64,000 nt of DNA from Fidelibacterota bacterium (GCA_013202495.1 JABMQQ010000151.1:1-64000); one strand, 5' to 3'. Positions 9,913-19,033 are shown, counted from the first letter of the stretch. The notes: generated from the letters alone by a model not told the origin. Numbers and translations are program-made.

Positions 9913-11599
9913 GCAAATCCTCATTCGTAAGTGGGATAAAAAGGGTAAAAGTAGCTCCTGATTCATGTGTATCTGAATTGCTTGCGGCGATACGCCCCCC
10001 CATCCGGGCTGATGCCTGCTGTGCTATTGCGAGTCCAAGCCCAGTACCCTTTTCTGGTTTTCTGGTTGTAAATAGAGGATCGAATAGTTTTTCAATTTCC
10101 ACCTGAGGTAATCCAATTCCATTGTCTTGGACTTCAAGTTCAAAAATTTCCTTATTAAGACGAGTTACTATTTTTATCTCTTTGCGATGATTTTTAGAAT
10201 CATCCAGAGCATGCATAGCATTTACCACCAGATTGATCAATATCTGTTCGAAGTCAATGCGATTTAATTTAATCATCACGTCATTTTCATGTAAATCCAG
10301 ACTGAGAATAATCCCATGGGCAAAAAGTTGGCGATCTAAAAGTGAAAGGGCGTTCTGAATAGCCTCGTTGAGACTTACCATCTCGGTTTTTTTTGATTCA
10401 CTGGGAGTCCAAAAGGAGCGCATATGCCGAACGATCTCATCGATTCGATCAACCCCGCGAGCAATCTGCTCCAATTCCTCTACAAAAAGTTGGGGTAAAA
10501 TTTTGGGATTGTTCTTATTCCAGTATAGCACGCTATTGGCACTGACAGAAATGGCGTTTAGAGGCTGATTAATCTCATGCGTAATTCCTGCAGCCATAAC
10601 CCCAATTGAGGAGAGTCTGGCAGATTTTTCAATGAGCTGTTGATAGCGCAACTCTTCCTGCTCTTCAGCAAAACTGGCTGAGATTTGTGCAATACTATCA
10701 CTGAGTTGAGAATTAAACAGGTCTTTGCGGAGTTGCGATTCTTCCTTTCCATATTTGAAGGCGGTCTCGTAGTTCCCCATGTCAGCATGCAGTTTTTGTA
10801 ATGCCTCGAGGCACACCAATTCATATTGACGCAATTCCTGCTCTCGCATCATCGTCAGGGCATGAGTTAATTTTTCAAGCGATTCGTCATATCGCTTGGC
10901 AGATCTCAAGGTTTCACCGTATTGCAATTCCAGGGTTGGAGCTATATCCAGGTCATCGAGGGTATCTAGCAGGGCAACGGCTCTATCTAAATATGCCAGG
11001 GAGGCATCGATATCACCCTCCATCCGCATTGTTTCACCAAGATTGCCCAGACTGATAATTTGACTCCGACTATTATCTGCTTCAATGGCAAGTTCAAGGG
11101 CCTGATGGAAAAGACTTTCTGCTTCTTTAAACTTTTTCTCTTCACCAAGAATACTGGCCAGGTTATTCAGAACTCGATAATTTTTGGGATTATTTTCAAG
11201 CGCTTCTCTGTTGTACTTTTCAGCAAGCTGCTTTTCCCCCATAGAGTAGTAGACCTGAGCCAGGTTATTCAGAGTTGCCGATCTGAGGTCATCGTGGTCT
11301 AAATCCTGGATTGTTTCTAATCCTGCCTGGAAATGTTTGAGTGCAGACGCAAAATTAAGCAATTTTGAGTGATAAAGACCCAGAAGATTATGGGCTTCAC
11401 AGATATGATGGGGCAATTGTTGAAGCTCGGCCATTTCCAAAGCTATTTTGGCAAGCTCCCGGCTCTTATAAAGCTTACCCTCCCAGATCAGTGATTCCGA
11501 TTCACGAATGAGCTCAACTACTCTGTTTGGACTATTTGGACCAGCCGCTTCATGAGGGGATAAGTAAAATCTATGTTTAATTGGCTGCATCTGACTCAT
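9893..11599 (-). CDS. Soluble TPR-containing sensor histidine kinase
   Basis: 568 residues with no signal peptide or transmembrane segment, so it should sense cytoplasmic or protein-borne signals. Residues about 30-290 form tandem tetratricopeptide repeats (LNNLAQVYYSMGEKQLAEKYNREALE and similar). A short coiled stretch leads to the dimerisation/phospho-acceptor domain with ITHEINQPLNAIS (H-box). The ATPase domain follows, with an N-box (LINLVVNAMHAL), DNGIGL and GTGLGLAI. The HEINQPLNA form is typical of NtrB/DctB-like kinases that pair with sigma-54 activators, matching the gene just downstream. No good ribosome binding site was seen before the ATG at 11599; a second ATG lies three codons in. 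Confidence 0.9.
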   Translation of the reverse strand: MSQMQPIKHRFYLSPHEAAGPNSPNRVVELIRESESLIWEGKLYKSRELAKIALEMAELQQLPHHICEAHNLLGLYHSKLLNFASALKHFQAGLETIQDLDHDDLRSATLNNLAQVYYSMGEKQLAEKYNREALENNPKNYRVLNNLASILGEEKKFKEAESLFHQALELAIEADNSRSQIISLGNLGETMRMEGDIDASLAYLDRAVALLDTLDDLDIAPTLELQYGETLRSAKRYDESLEKLTHALTMMREQELRQYELVCLEALQKLHADMGNYETAFKYGKEESQLRKDLFNSQLSDSIAQISASFAEEQEELRYQQLIEKSARLSSIGVMAAGITHEINQPLNAISVSANSVLYWNKNNPKILPQLFVEELEQIARGVDRIDEIVRHMRSFWTPSESKKTEMVSLNEAIQNALSLLDRQLFAHGIILSLDLHENDVMIKLNRIDFEQILINLVVNAMHALDDSKNHRKEIKIVTRLNKEIFELEVQDNGIGLPQVEIEKLFDPLFTTRKPEKGTGLGLAIAQQASARMGGRIAASNSDTHESGATFTLFIPLTNEDLHENSTG

Positions 11600-11692
11600 T
11601 CGATTTGTTAGGTTACTTGTGACACATAATGATTTGTGAAAGTAATCATCATTCCAAACTTAGGAATGTTATTCTGTATACCGATATTTATA

Positions 11693-12097
11693 TCAATCGA
11701 TTCTATGTTGAAGGAAGGGTCCGTAAAGCTGATCCATTCCCAATGTGTGATCCAATAACCAACCAGCAAGAAAATTGAGAACTTCGTCTATGGTTACACC
11801 ATCATTCTTTGCAATTCTCTCCTGATACTCGATGACGTGTGACAATAGAACCTCGTGCTCAGAGATATGCTCATCCAACCCTTCAAAACCAAAATGTTTC
11901 ATCATGGCTTCTTCAGCCACAAAATGAAAGAGGGTGTAGCTACGGAGCTGTTCCATGGTGTTCTTTATAACATCAGGATCACTATTATCCTCTTGAGCAA
12001 AAATGAGTGAGTTGATCATTTCAAACAAAATTTTATGGTGCTGATCAAATTGTCGGATGCCGACACTGAATCGATCTTCCCAGACTAGTACTTGCAT
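11693..12097 (-). CDS. Bacteriohemerythrin
   Basis: 134 residues, a single hemerythrin domain that binds O2 at a non-heme di-iron centre. The ligand pattern is complete: H21 (FDQHHK), H58 and E62 (HFVAEE), H77 and H81 (HISEH), H117 and D122 (DHTLGMD). N-terminal VWEDRFSVGI is typical of the family. GAGGAGA precedes the ATG. It sits upstream of the TPR kinase gene with a 93-base gap, so co-transcription is possible but unproven. Likely role: oxygen binding, sensing or delivery in a microaerobic cell. Confidence 0.92.
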   Translation of the reverse strand: MQVLVWEDRFSVGIRQFDQHHKILFEMINSLIFAQEDNSDPDVIKNTMEQLRSYTLFHFVAEEAMMKHFGFEGLDEHISEHEVLLSHVIEYQERIAKNDGVTIDEVLNFLAGWLLDHTLGMDQLYGPFLQHRID

Positions 12098-12254
12098 GAG
12101 TATATCTCCTCGTTAATTCGACAAGATATTAGATTGAACCCTATTCTGCAATGCGTGCATCAATAATTATTAATTTGCATAACCCCTCTCTCATTATGTA
12201 AACTAATCCGCCATTTTCAAGAATGATCCTGCACAAGCAAGGGGATACCTTATT

Positions 12255-12674
12255 ATGAGTATACGATACATTTTCATAGGCTTAGTTTTCTTCCCACTAT
12301 TTCTAGAAGCCCAAATTTCAGATGTAAGAATCCCATCCAGCATAGAGAAATACTTTCAGATGAACCGCAAGGGTCCGGAGCTCGTTTCGGCTGAGGTGTT
12401 CGACCACCACCAATCTGGACGCACCCTGAAATTGAAGATTGTGGCAACCCGTAATAATAGTGGCAAGGACCTGGCCTTTGCCTTTGCGGCGGCTGCAGCA
12501 ATTGCAAATATGGCCGACCGTCCAGTTGAGCTATTATGGGTAGAAATGGATATAAATTTTAAAGACTCAGAAACAACGGTGGCTCTAGCACCTGCGAATT
12601 GTACCATCGATGCCATTATTTTAAAAAATACTGAAACTGAAAAATGGTGGAAGGATTGTCTGCAATTTCCATAG
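12255..12674 (+). CDS. Small exported protein of unknown function, paralogue A
   Basis: 139 residues. A hydrophobic signal peptide ends at about residue 19 (FLEA before QIS). The mature part is not recognised. It shares with the next gene the motifs GPELV, DLA-AF-AAAA-AN, LWVEM, a CTIDA segment and an identical C-terminal CLQFP. Two conserved Cys (in CTIDA and CLQFP) could form a disulfide in the periplasm. The start ATG has AAGGGG ten bases upstream. It is divergent from the bacteriohemerythrin gene across about 157 bases, which must hold both promoters. No function can be assigned. Confidence 0.75.
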   Translation: MSIRYIFIGLVFFPLFLEAQISDVRIPSSIEKYFQMNRKGPELVSAEVFDHHQSGRTLKLKIVATRNNSGKDLAFAFAAAAAIANMADRPVELLWVEMDINFKDSETTVALAPANCTIDAIILKNTETEKWWKDCLQFP

Positions 12675-12726
12675 TGTAAGCTATTATTTTGATTTAGAAT
12701 TCCGTTGATAAAGGGGGAAAACCGCT

Positions 12727-13143
12727 ATCAGACTACGGAACTTATTCATCGTCACATTGTTCTATCCTATGCTTCTGGCGGCTCAAATACCTGATGCAAA
12801 AATTTCTGGCTGTATTAAACAATATTTCAAGCTGAATCGATCTGGTCCAGAACTGGTTTGCGTCGATGTGTTTAAGCATCCCGAATTGGGTCATACAATA
12901 AAAATCAGGATTAATGGACGTCGAAACCGATCAGCGCAAGACCTCGCGTATGCATTTACCGCGGCTGCTGCAGTCGCCAATCTTCATGGTCACATTGAAG
13001 TGTTGTGGGTGGAAATGAATATTATTTTCAAAGGTGTAGAGACTACCCAGGCTCTGGCACAAGCCGATTGCACCATTGATGCTCTTATTGTGAGAAATTG
13101 TGACACCCAGGATTGGTTGAATAACTGTCTGCAATTTCCATAG
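12727..13143 (+). CDS. Small exported protein of unknown function, paralogue B, with apparent ATC start codon
   Basis: Paralogue of the preceding gene, sharing GPELV, LAYAFTAAAAVAN, VLWVEMNI, CTIDA and terminal CLQFP; it has extra Cys residues near the N-terminus. The frame is open upstream of the first ATG and encodes a signal-peptide-like stretch (IRLRNLFIVTLFYPMLLAA). The codon aligned with the initiator ATG of paralogue A, counted from the shared signal peptide end, is ATC at 12727. It is preceded by AAGGGGG at a similar spacing. A TTG at 12757 or the internal ATG at 12769 would truncate the signal peptide. Either ATC is used as a rare initiator or the gene is translationally weakened. 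The coding body is intact. Confidence 0.65.
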   Translation: MRLRNLFIVTLFYPMLLAAQIPDAKISGCIKQYFKLNRSGPELVCVDVFKHPELGHTIKIRINGRRNRSAQDLAYAFTAAAAVANLHGHIEVLWVEMNIIFKGVETTQALAQADCTIDALIVRNCDTQDWLNNCLQFP

Positions 13144-13347
13144 TTCAACGATCCCCACAACCAGTACTTCATACCCATGGACGTTGGAATGTATATCTCT
13201 TTGCAAGACCTTCTGCCGAATAAAATTACCACTGGTCGAAGGTTGTCTAAATGGATCATCAGGCAATTTATATTGATCCCATATTCAGCATGTGGAGAAC
13301 ACCCGCAATAGACCTCCGTATGGTATAACTTGACTTCTGAGGGGAAC

Positions 13348-15642
13348 ATGGATCGCAAACAAACCTACACCATTGCATTACTATCATTTTCACTATTATC
13401 ACTTGAATTAATCTGGACCCGCATTCTGGCAGCGGAGTTCTTCTATACCTTCGCCTTTCTAGTACTTTCCCTGGCTATTCTCGGTCTTGGACTGGGGGCT
13501 TTGACCCTGCGCTTGATCCCCAGAGTGGACACCATGAGAAGTATGCGAAATAGCCTGCTCCTGGGCGGGATTATGATCCTTATTGGTCCTCCCCTGGTCT
13601 ATCGTCTCGGAATGAGCTTCTCTGCCCTGACAGGCAGTCTGGCCATGCTGGGAAAACTCATACTGGTCATTCTCATTCTCAGCTCCAGTTTTTATTTCTG
13701 CGGCATCACGCTGGCTATTCTTTTCAAACGCTTTCACGTCAATATCTCTAATTTATATATGGCTGATCTGCTGGGTGCCGGACTCGGGGTGATTGGAGCC
13801 ATCATATCAATGAATATTTTCAGCACTCCAGTGGCTGCCTTTCTGGTCGGTATTCCCATTTTTGTCGCTGCCATGTTAAATAGTGAGAGGTTGTTCAAGA
13901 TAATTCCCGCTACACTGATCCTTCTGGCGATGGGTGCCAGTTACAATGGTCACAGCCTCCTGAAGTCAGCCAAACCTGAACGTCTCCCCAGCATCTACCA
14001 ACACTGGGATGCCATGGCACAGATCAAGATGTTCGCCTATCCCGGTGATGAAGCCAGAGGGATGGTGATTGACAATGCAGCCAATACACCTGTGTACGGA
14101 TTCGATGGAGACTTCAGCTTACCGGATAGCGCATCCGAAGACCTGTGGGGTATTCCAGCAGGTGATTTAATTCGTCAGTTTGAATCCTGTAGATTTCTTT
14201 CTCTTGGAGCAGGAGGTGGTGCAGATGTCATCCAGGCATTGGTTGAGGGTGCTGCTGAAGTTCATGCTGTGGAGGTCAACCCATGGTTTAACAAAATGCT
14301 CACTGAAGGGGATTCTCAGGGATATCTGAGCTCATATACTGACACCCTTTCATCTGAGCTGGTGACTCTGCCCGAGTACACAAGTCAATTTTATAAGGAT
14401 TCAAGAGTTACTGTGGTTTCCGAAGATGCACGGGCATTTATTCGTCGGCACACTTCTCGTTTTGATGTGATCTACTCATTGAGTTCCAATACCTTTGCTG
14501 CTCTGGCATCAGGATCCTTTGCTCTGGCTGAAAATTACCTATTTACCACGGAAGCATTCCAGGACTACTGGACCGCTCTATCCGATTCAGGATACCTCAT
14601 GATGGAGCATCAATTCTATATGCCTCGACTGGTGAGCGAGGCGCTCCTGGCTCTGGACAATCTGGGGGTTGAGCAACCAAAAACCCATATTGCAATATAC
14701 AATTTGCCCAATATGCGGCGGAAGGTGCTCCTGATGTCAAAAAGAGCGCTGGAAACTGATTTCTTGCAGATCGCTCTACGAGATATCACCAGTGAGAACC
14801 ATGACGATGTCCATCTTGTCTATCCAGCCGTGGATTCACTCCGAGACAATATTTACCAAAGAATTGTGGATCAGGGTTGGAAGCAGGTAGCCGATTCACT
14901 AGCAATTGATATTTCACCCAATAGTGATAACCGACCTTTTGCTGCTCAAATGGGATTGTGGAGGAATCTGAGCTTTGACAAAGAGGCGAGATTGCTGCCC
15001 TATGAATTTAGAGGCTTCCCTCTGACGAAAATGATTGTCGTGATTATCATGCTGGTGGTTCTGGTGCTCATCTTCCCCATCACACTCATGCCTTACCTGA
15101 AAAAGGGACCTGGTCTGTCCCTCAATCACTACGCCTATTTTGCCATGATTGGATTTGCCTATATGTCAGTGGAGTTGATTCTGATGCAGCAATTTACCCT
15201 GTTGGTAGGTCCGTCAATGTATAGTGTGGCTGCAATTCTCATGACCCTTTTGATCAGTTCAGGTATTGGAAGTCGCTACTCCTCAACCATTGAGTCCAAA
15301 ATGGTTTTCTTCGCAATCATAGCATGGCTTTTCCTTGATATAGTACTCTTCAAATACTTCGTTATACTGTTTGGCGATTTTGAACAAAGCATACGAATCG
15401 GTGCAACGATCTTCCTGGTCAGTCCATTGGGATTCTTCATGGGAATGCCTTTTCCCAAGGGCGTCAGACATGTTGGACCTCTGGTTGACTGGAGTTTTGC
15501 CGTGAACGGTGCGGCTTCAGTGCTGGGTTCCACAGTCACGATTCTCATTGTGATCAGTTGGGGATATTCAATCGGCCTGGTAGTTGGTCTGTTATGTTAT
15601 GCTGGAGCTGGATTGTTGATGTGGAGAAACTCGCGTGCCTAG
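13348..15642 (+). CDS. Integral membrane protein with a spermidine-synthase-like methyltransferase-fold domain
   Basis: 764 residues from the ATG at 13348 (GAGGGG just upstream; the in-frame TTG at 13330 is less likely). The N-terminus has about seven transmembrane helices, beginning with LSLELIWTRILAAEFFYTFAF, typical of membrane-fused spermidine synthase homologues. A soluble domain (about residues 215-530) carries the nucleotide-binding glycine motif FLSLGAGGGADV near residue 285, an acidic strand end (HAVEVNPW) and EDARAFIRR. A second membrane domain follows (about 560-760). Fused SpeE-like proteins are widespread, but their substrate is mostly unknown, and polyamine synthesis should not be assumed. 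It is apparently monocistronic. Confidence 0.8.
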   Translation: MDRKQTYTIALLSFSLLSLELIWTRILAAEFFYTFAFLVLSLAILGLGLGALTLRLIPRVDTMRSMRNSLLLGGIMILIGPPLVYRLGMSFSALTGSLAMLGKLILVILILSSSFYFCGITLAILFKRFHVNISNLYMADLLGAGLGVIGAIISMNIFSTPVAAFLVGIPIFVAAMLNSERLFKIIPATLILLAMGASYNGHSLLKSAKPERLPSIYQHWDAMAQIKMFAYPGDEARGMVIDNAANTPVYGFDGDFSLPDSASEDLWGIPAGDLIRQFESCRFLSLGAGGGADVIQALVEGAAEVHAVEVNPWFNKMLTEGDSQGYLSSYTDTLSSELVTLPEYTSQFYKDSRVTVVSEDARAFIRRHTSRFDVIYSLSSNTFAALASGSFALAENYLFTTEAFQDYWTALSDSGYLMMEHQFYMPRLVSEALLALDNLGVEQPKTHIAIYNLPNMRRKVLLMSKRALETDFLQIALRDITSENHDDVHLVYPAVDSLRDNIYQRIVDQGWKQVADSLAIDISPNSDNRPFAAQMGLWRNLSFDKEARLLPYEFRGFPLTKMIVVIIMLVVLVLIFPITLMPYLKKGPGLSLNHYAYFAMIGFAYMSVELILMQQFTLLVGPSMYSVAAILMTLLISSGIGSRYSSTIESKMVFFAIIAWLFLDIVLFKYFVILFGDFEQSIRIGATIFLVSPLGFFMGMPFPKGVRHVGPLVDWSFAVNGAASVLGSTVTILIVISWGYSIGLVVGLLCYAGAGLLMWRNSRA

Positions 15643-16139
15643 GAGACATATCGTCTATCAGGCTGTTATCCCGTAACATGAAAATCTTTTAATCTTCGCG
15701 GGGAGGGGCTCAAAACTGTCAATTGTCACGCCTGCCAAAACCAACTCTTGCGAAGAGCAATCAACATCAATTTCCCGTTTACTTTTGATGTTGTAGACAA
15801 TGATTTACCATAGGCTATCTCATAATTATTATTGGAGTTATATCGTCCTTATCAATTCTGATATAATGTAGATTTCAGGTCCAATGCCCCTTCATCGTCT
15901 GAGCGCTAAAAACCTTGATTTGACAATGCAAATCTATAGATTTCATCACTTTAGGGATAACAACCATTTCGATTCATACATTAGTTTGGTATAAGATTTG
16001 TTAATATTATTCAGCATCATATGATACTGAATTTAAATCATAACAACCATGACATAAGACTGAGTGAACTGATGTATTCTCTGTGTATTACAGACCTTCA
16101 GTTCATGTTCTCACTCTCAACAATACTGGAGCGTAAAGC
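15643..16139 (+). promoter_or_regulatory. Long intergenic region upstream of the sulfur operon
   Basis: About 500 bases with no gene. An inverted repeat CAACATCAA / TTGATGTTG (15762-15793, 14-base loop) could act as a weak terminator of the preceding gene, although it lacks a T-run. An 18-base near-palindrome centred on ATCATATGAT (16012-16029) lies about 110 bases upstream of the SQR start and is a plausible operator. GGAG precedes the SQR ATG. No clear sigma-54 or FNR box was seen. Confidence 0.4.
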
Positions 16140-17369
16140 ATGAAGAAACTACTAATCCTTGGAGCTGGAACTGCCGGCACGATGATGCTTAATAAAATGG
16201 AATCTGTTCTGGACAAAGAAGAATGGGATATCACCATTGTTGATCAATATGAAACCCATTATTACCAGCCCGGATTTTTATTTATTCCTTTCGGTATATA
16301 TAACCGCCGCGATGTTATCAAACCCAAACGAGATTTTTTCCCGCCAGGTGTCAATGTCATATTCTCCAAAATTGATCTAATCGAAGCTGACAAAAACCAG
16401 GTTATTCTGGATGGTGGTAAAGTGCTATCCTACGACATCCTTCTGGTAGCTACTGGTACTAAGATCAACCCCGGTGAAACCGATGGCATGCAGGAAGGTG
16501 GCTGGCACAAAAATATCTTTGATTTTTATACTGTTGAAGGAGCCGTCGCTCTACAGCAGTTTCTGAAATACTGGGAGGGTGGGAAAATGGTTCTCAACAT
16601 CGTTGAGATGCCCATCAAATGTCCAGTTGCTCCCCTTGAATTTGTTTTCCTGGCAGACTGGTGGTTTACAGAGCAGGGTATCCGGGATAAAGTGGAAATC
16701 GAGTTTGTAACTCCCCTTCCAGGAGCTTTTACAAAGCCCAAGGCTTCCAAGGTTTTTGGTGAATTTTTGAATAAGAAAGGTGTCAGCCTCACCCCGGAAT
16801 TCAGTACTGGTCGTGTGGATTGGAAAAATAATAAACTGGTCTCCTGGGATGAAACATCAATTGACTATGATCTGCTGATAACCATCCCTACCAATATGGG
16901 TGATGATCTTATTGCCAGATCAGGTTTGGGTGATGAGCTGAATTTCATTCCAACTGATAAATTCACACTTCAATCACAGGCTAATGACAACATTTTTGTC
17001 ATCGGTGATGCCACCAACTTACCCAGCTCCAAAGCGGGTTCTGTTGCTCACTTCCAGGCCGACATTCTTCAGGATAATCTTCTGAGCTATATTGATGGTA
17101 AACCACTCAGGGGTAAGTTTGATGGTCATGCGAATTGCTATATTGAATCAGGCTTTGGCAAGGGCATTCTCATTGATTTTAACTATGAAACTGAGCCACT
17201 ACCTGGCAAGTTTCCACTACCTGGTGTCGGTCCCTTCTCCCTATTAGAAGAAACCCGCATGAATCATTATGGCAAAATGATGTTCCGCTGGATGTATTGG
17301 AATTTGCTATTAAAAGGGGCTGAATTGCCCATCGAATCCCATATGCTTATGGCTGGAAAGCGAGCCTGA
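16140..17369 (+). CDS. Sulfide:quinone oxidoreductase-like FAD flavoprotein
   Basis: 409 residues. N-terminal FAD-binding Rossmann motif GAGTAG (8-13), an internal ATGTK motif near 104-108, and the C-terminal FAD motif FVIGDATNLPSSKAG (286-300). The only two cysteines, C161 (MPIKCPVAPLE) and C333 (HANCYIE), lie where SQR enzymes keep the redox pair next to the flavin. The C-terminal part has amphipathic and aromatic-rich helices (MMFRWMYWNLLL) suited to monotopic membrane binding. Expected reaction: oxidation of sulfide to polysulfide or sulfane sulfur with electrons to quinone. The co-transcribed DUF1641, DsrC-like and DsrE2-like genes support a sulfur role. A related function such as persulfide handling is possible. 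Confidence 0.85.
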   Translation: MKKLLILGAGTAGTMMLNKMESVLDKEEWDITIVDQYETHYYQPGFLFIPFGIYNRRDVIKPKRDFFPPGVNVIFSKIDLIEADKNQVILDGGKVLSYDILLVATGTKINPGETDGMQEGGWHKNIFDFYTVEGAVALQQFLKYWEGGKMVLNIVEMPIKCPVAPLEFVFLADWWFTEQGIRDKVEIEFVTPLPGAFTKPKASKVFGEFLNKKGVSLTPEFSTGRVDWKNNKLVSWDETSIDYDLLITIPTNMGDDLIARSGLGDELNFIPTDKFTLQSQANDNIFVIGDATNLPSSKAGSVAHFQADILQDNLLSYIDGKPLRGKFDGHANCYIESGFGKGILIDFNYETEPLPGKFPLPGVGPFSLLEETRMNHYGKMMFRWMYWNLLLKGAELPIESHMLMAGKRA

Positions 17370-17370
17370 C

Positions 17371-18060
17371 ATGAGCGGCAGTGACATTTCTGGTCAGCTG
17401 GCAGAAATCCAGACTACACTGGATGGAATTACAGCTGAACTGGCCCTGGTCAAACAGCAGCGACAGGAGATGGAAGATCTCAAAGAGGATCTAACGCGGG
17501 TCGCCAAAGATCTTTTTGCAGGAGCCATCGAGGAATTTGAGGACATTGCTCCTTTTGTTCGGACTGGTGACTTCCTCCATCTCGTCAAACTCATCCTGAG
17601 AAACACCAACAACATCACTGAGGTGATTGGCAAGCTTGAAAGCGCCCTGGATTTCTTTGAAGATTTCAAACCAATTGGTAAAGAGCTCTTTGGAGACACC
17701 CTGGATACATTAGACAAGTTTGATCGAGCCAAGTATTTCGAATTCGCCAGCGAGGCAGTCCATATCAGTGATAATGTGGTTGAACATTTTTCAGCAGAAG
17801 ATGTCAAGCAATTGGCTGATAACATAGTTCCCATCCTTGAAACTGTAAAAGCAATCACTCAACCTGAAATGGTTGGCGCCGTTAAAAATGCCATTATGGT
17901 TTTTGGCACTTTAGATGTCAAAGGAATCAAGCAAGTGTCCATATGGAAAGCTATGAGAGAGTTGAATACACCTGAGATGAAGCGCGGACTTGGATTTATG
18001 GTCGCGTTTTTGAAAAATATTGCAAATAGAAGAGATGAATTAATTAAAGGAGATGAATAA
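17371..18060 (+). CDS. DUF1641 protein
   Basis: 229 residues, acidic and largely helical. The N-terminal 45 or so residues look like a coiled coil (QLAEIQTTLDGITAELALVKQQRQ is part of it). The C-terminus carries the DUF1641 signature (SIWKAMRELNTPEMKRGLGFMVAFLKNI). Proteins of this family are encoded next to SQR, formate dehydrogenase and sulfur-transfer genes, but have no defined biochemical role. The start lies one base after the SQR stop, and its stop overlaps the next start (TAATG), so it is translationally coupled. Likely an accessory or scaffold protein of the sulfide-oxidising module (inference from context). Confidence 0.82.
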   Translation: MSGSDISGQLAEIQTTLDGITAELALVKQQRQEMEDLKEDLTRVAKDLFAGAIEEFEDIAPFVRTGDFLHLVKLILRNTNNITEVIGKLESALDFFEDFKPIGKELFGDTLDTLDKFDRAKYFEFASEAVHISDNVVEHFSAEDVKQLADNIVPILETVKAITQPEMVGAVKNAIMVFGTLDVKGIKQVSIWKAMRELNTPEMKRGLGFMVAFLKNIANRRDELIKGDE

Positions 18061-18377
18061 TGCCTACAAAAGAAATAGCTGGAGTAAGTGTGGAAGTCGA
18101 TGGAGAAGGATTCCTAACTGACCACAAGATCTGGAACCTTGACCTGGCCGCAGCCATCGCAAAGGAAGAGGGTATTGATCCATTAACAGATCGTCATGTT
18201 GAGGTACTCAACTTCATGCGTAAAGAATTCGAAGAAAATGGTACAGCTCCTTCAATTCGAAAAATGAATAAGCTAAATATCGTGCCCACCAAGGAACTTT
18301 ACGCACTTTTCCCCGGTGGTCCAGCAAAGAAGGCAGCAAAAATCGCAGGTCTGGGAAAACCCCAGGGCTGTATCTAA
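18060..18377 (+). CDS. DsrC/TusE-family sulfur carrier protein (single C-terminal Cys form)
   Basis: 105 residues with the family body (GEGFLTDHKIWNLDLAAAIAKEEGI, LTDRHVEVLNFMRKEFEENG) and the flexible C-terminal arm ending GKPQGCI. The penultimate C104 matches CysA. The residue 11 positions earlier, CysB in true DsrC, is Ala (A93), so it cannot form the intramolecular disulfide/trisulfide of sulfite reductase partners. With one Cys it resembles TusE or related sulfur-trafficking DsrC-like proteins. No dsrAB genes are in the window. It probably accepts a persulfide from the SQR or DsrE2 partner. Start codon overlaps the DUF1641 stop. Confidence 0.88.
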   Translation: MPTKEIAGVSVEVDGEGFLTDHKIWNLDLAAAIAKEEGIDPLTDRHVEVLNFMRKEFEENGTAPSIRKMNKLNIVPTKELYALFPGGPAKKAAKIAGLGKPQGCI

Positions 18378-18389
18378 AGGAGTGTCATG

Positions 18390-18905
18390 ATGAGTGAACA
18401 ACCTGAACCAATCAAAAAAGTTTCTCTAATCGTTTCCAAGGGTTCTCTGGTAGACGTTTATCCCGCGCTAGTGATGGGAAATGGTGCTCGGATGGAAGGC
18501 ATGGAAGCCTCAATCTTTTTCACTTTCTTTGGACTGGGAGCATTGATTAAAAAGACTCAGAACTCTTTGAAGGTGGCCACCGTGGGTAACCCTGCCATGA
18601 ATATGGCCATGCCCATGTTGAAGATGCCTATTACCATGCCCTTCCCCACCTTATTAGGTGCCATTCCAGGCGTCTCCAATTTTGCTACCTGGATGATGAA
18701 AAATGAGATGGAAAATCTCGATATTCCCACCATTCCTGAGTTCCTGGAAATGTTCACAGATGCCGGTGGTGAAGTCTTCGCCTGTAAGCTGGCCATGGAC
18801 ATGTTTAAGTTGAACAAGGATGATCTATGTGATGAGGTCTCATCTGTGTTGACAGTGGGTGAATTTTACGAGCGCTCAGCTGGAGCATCCATCATATTTA
18901 CATAA
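18390..18905 (+). CDS. DsrE2-like (DsrE/F/H superfamily) sulfurtransferase
   Basis: About 171 residues; the second of two adjacent ATGs has the better spacing to AAGGAG (the alternative start is 18387). N-terminal KKVSLIVSKGSLVDVYPALVMGNGA and ASIFFTFFGL match the DsrE2/peroxiredoxin-like family fold. A hydrophobic Met-rich middle (MNMAMPMLKMPITMP) may contact the membrane. The conserved Cys near residue 132 in EVFACKLAMDMF is the expected persulfide carrier. Members relay sulfane sulfur to TusA or DsrC-like proteins. As the last gene of the SQR operon it likely hands sulfur between SQR product and the DsrC-like protein. Confidence 0.85.
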   Translation: MSEQPEPIKKVSLIVSKGSLVDVYPALVMGNGARMEGMEASIFFTFFGLGALIKKTQNSLKVATVGNPAMNMAMPMLKMPITMPFPTLLGAIPGVSNFATWMMKNEMENLDIPTIPEFLEMFTDAGGEVFACKLAMDMFKLNKDDLCDEVSSVLTVGEFYERSAGASIIFT

Positions 18906-18922
18906 TTTTTGCGGATTAACTG

Positions 18923-18966
18923 CCAAACACAACTGAGGTCTTGCAATTTATCTCAGTTGTGTTTGG
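18923..18966. terminator. Hairpin between the convergent sulfur operon and cytochrome operon
   Basis: Perfect 15-bp inverted repeat (CCAAACACAACTGAG and its complement) with a 14-base loop, 18 bases after the DsrE2-like stop and before the convergent gene end at 19034. The T-tract is weak on both strands, so efficiency is uncertain. Confidence 0.65.
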
Positions 18967-19033
18967 TTATTGAATTCACTCGATTTCTTAAGCCTGGAAA
19001 TAGATTTGCTTCTAATCAAAAGGGAGATGCTGG

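Noticed and set aside
12757..12771. TTG at 12757 or ATG at 12769 as start of paralogue B.
   Set aside because: Both cut the signal peptide that is conserved with paralogue A and lack a suitably spaced ribosome binding site.
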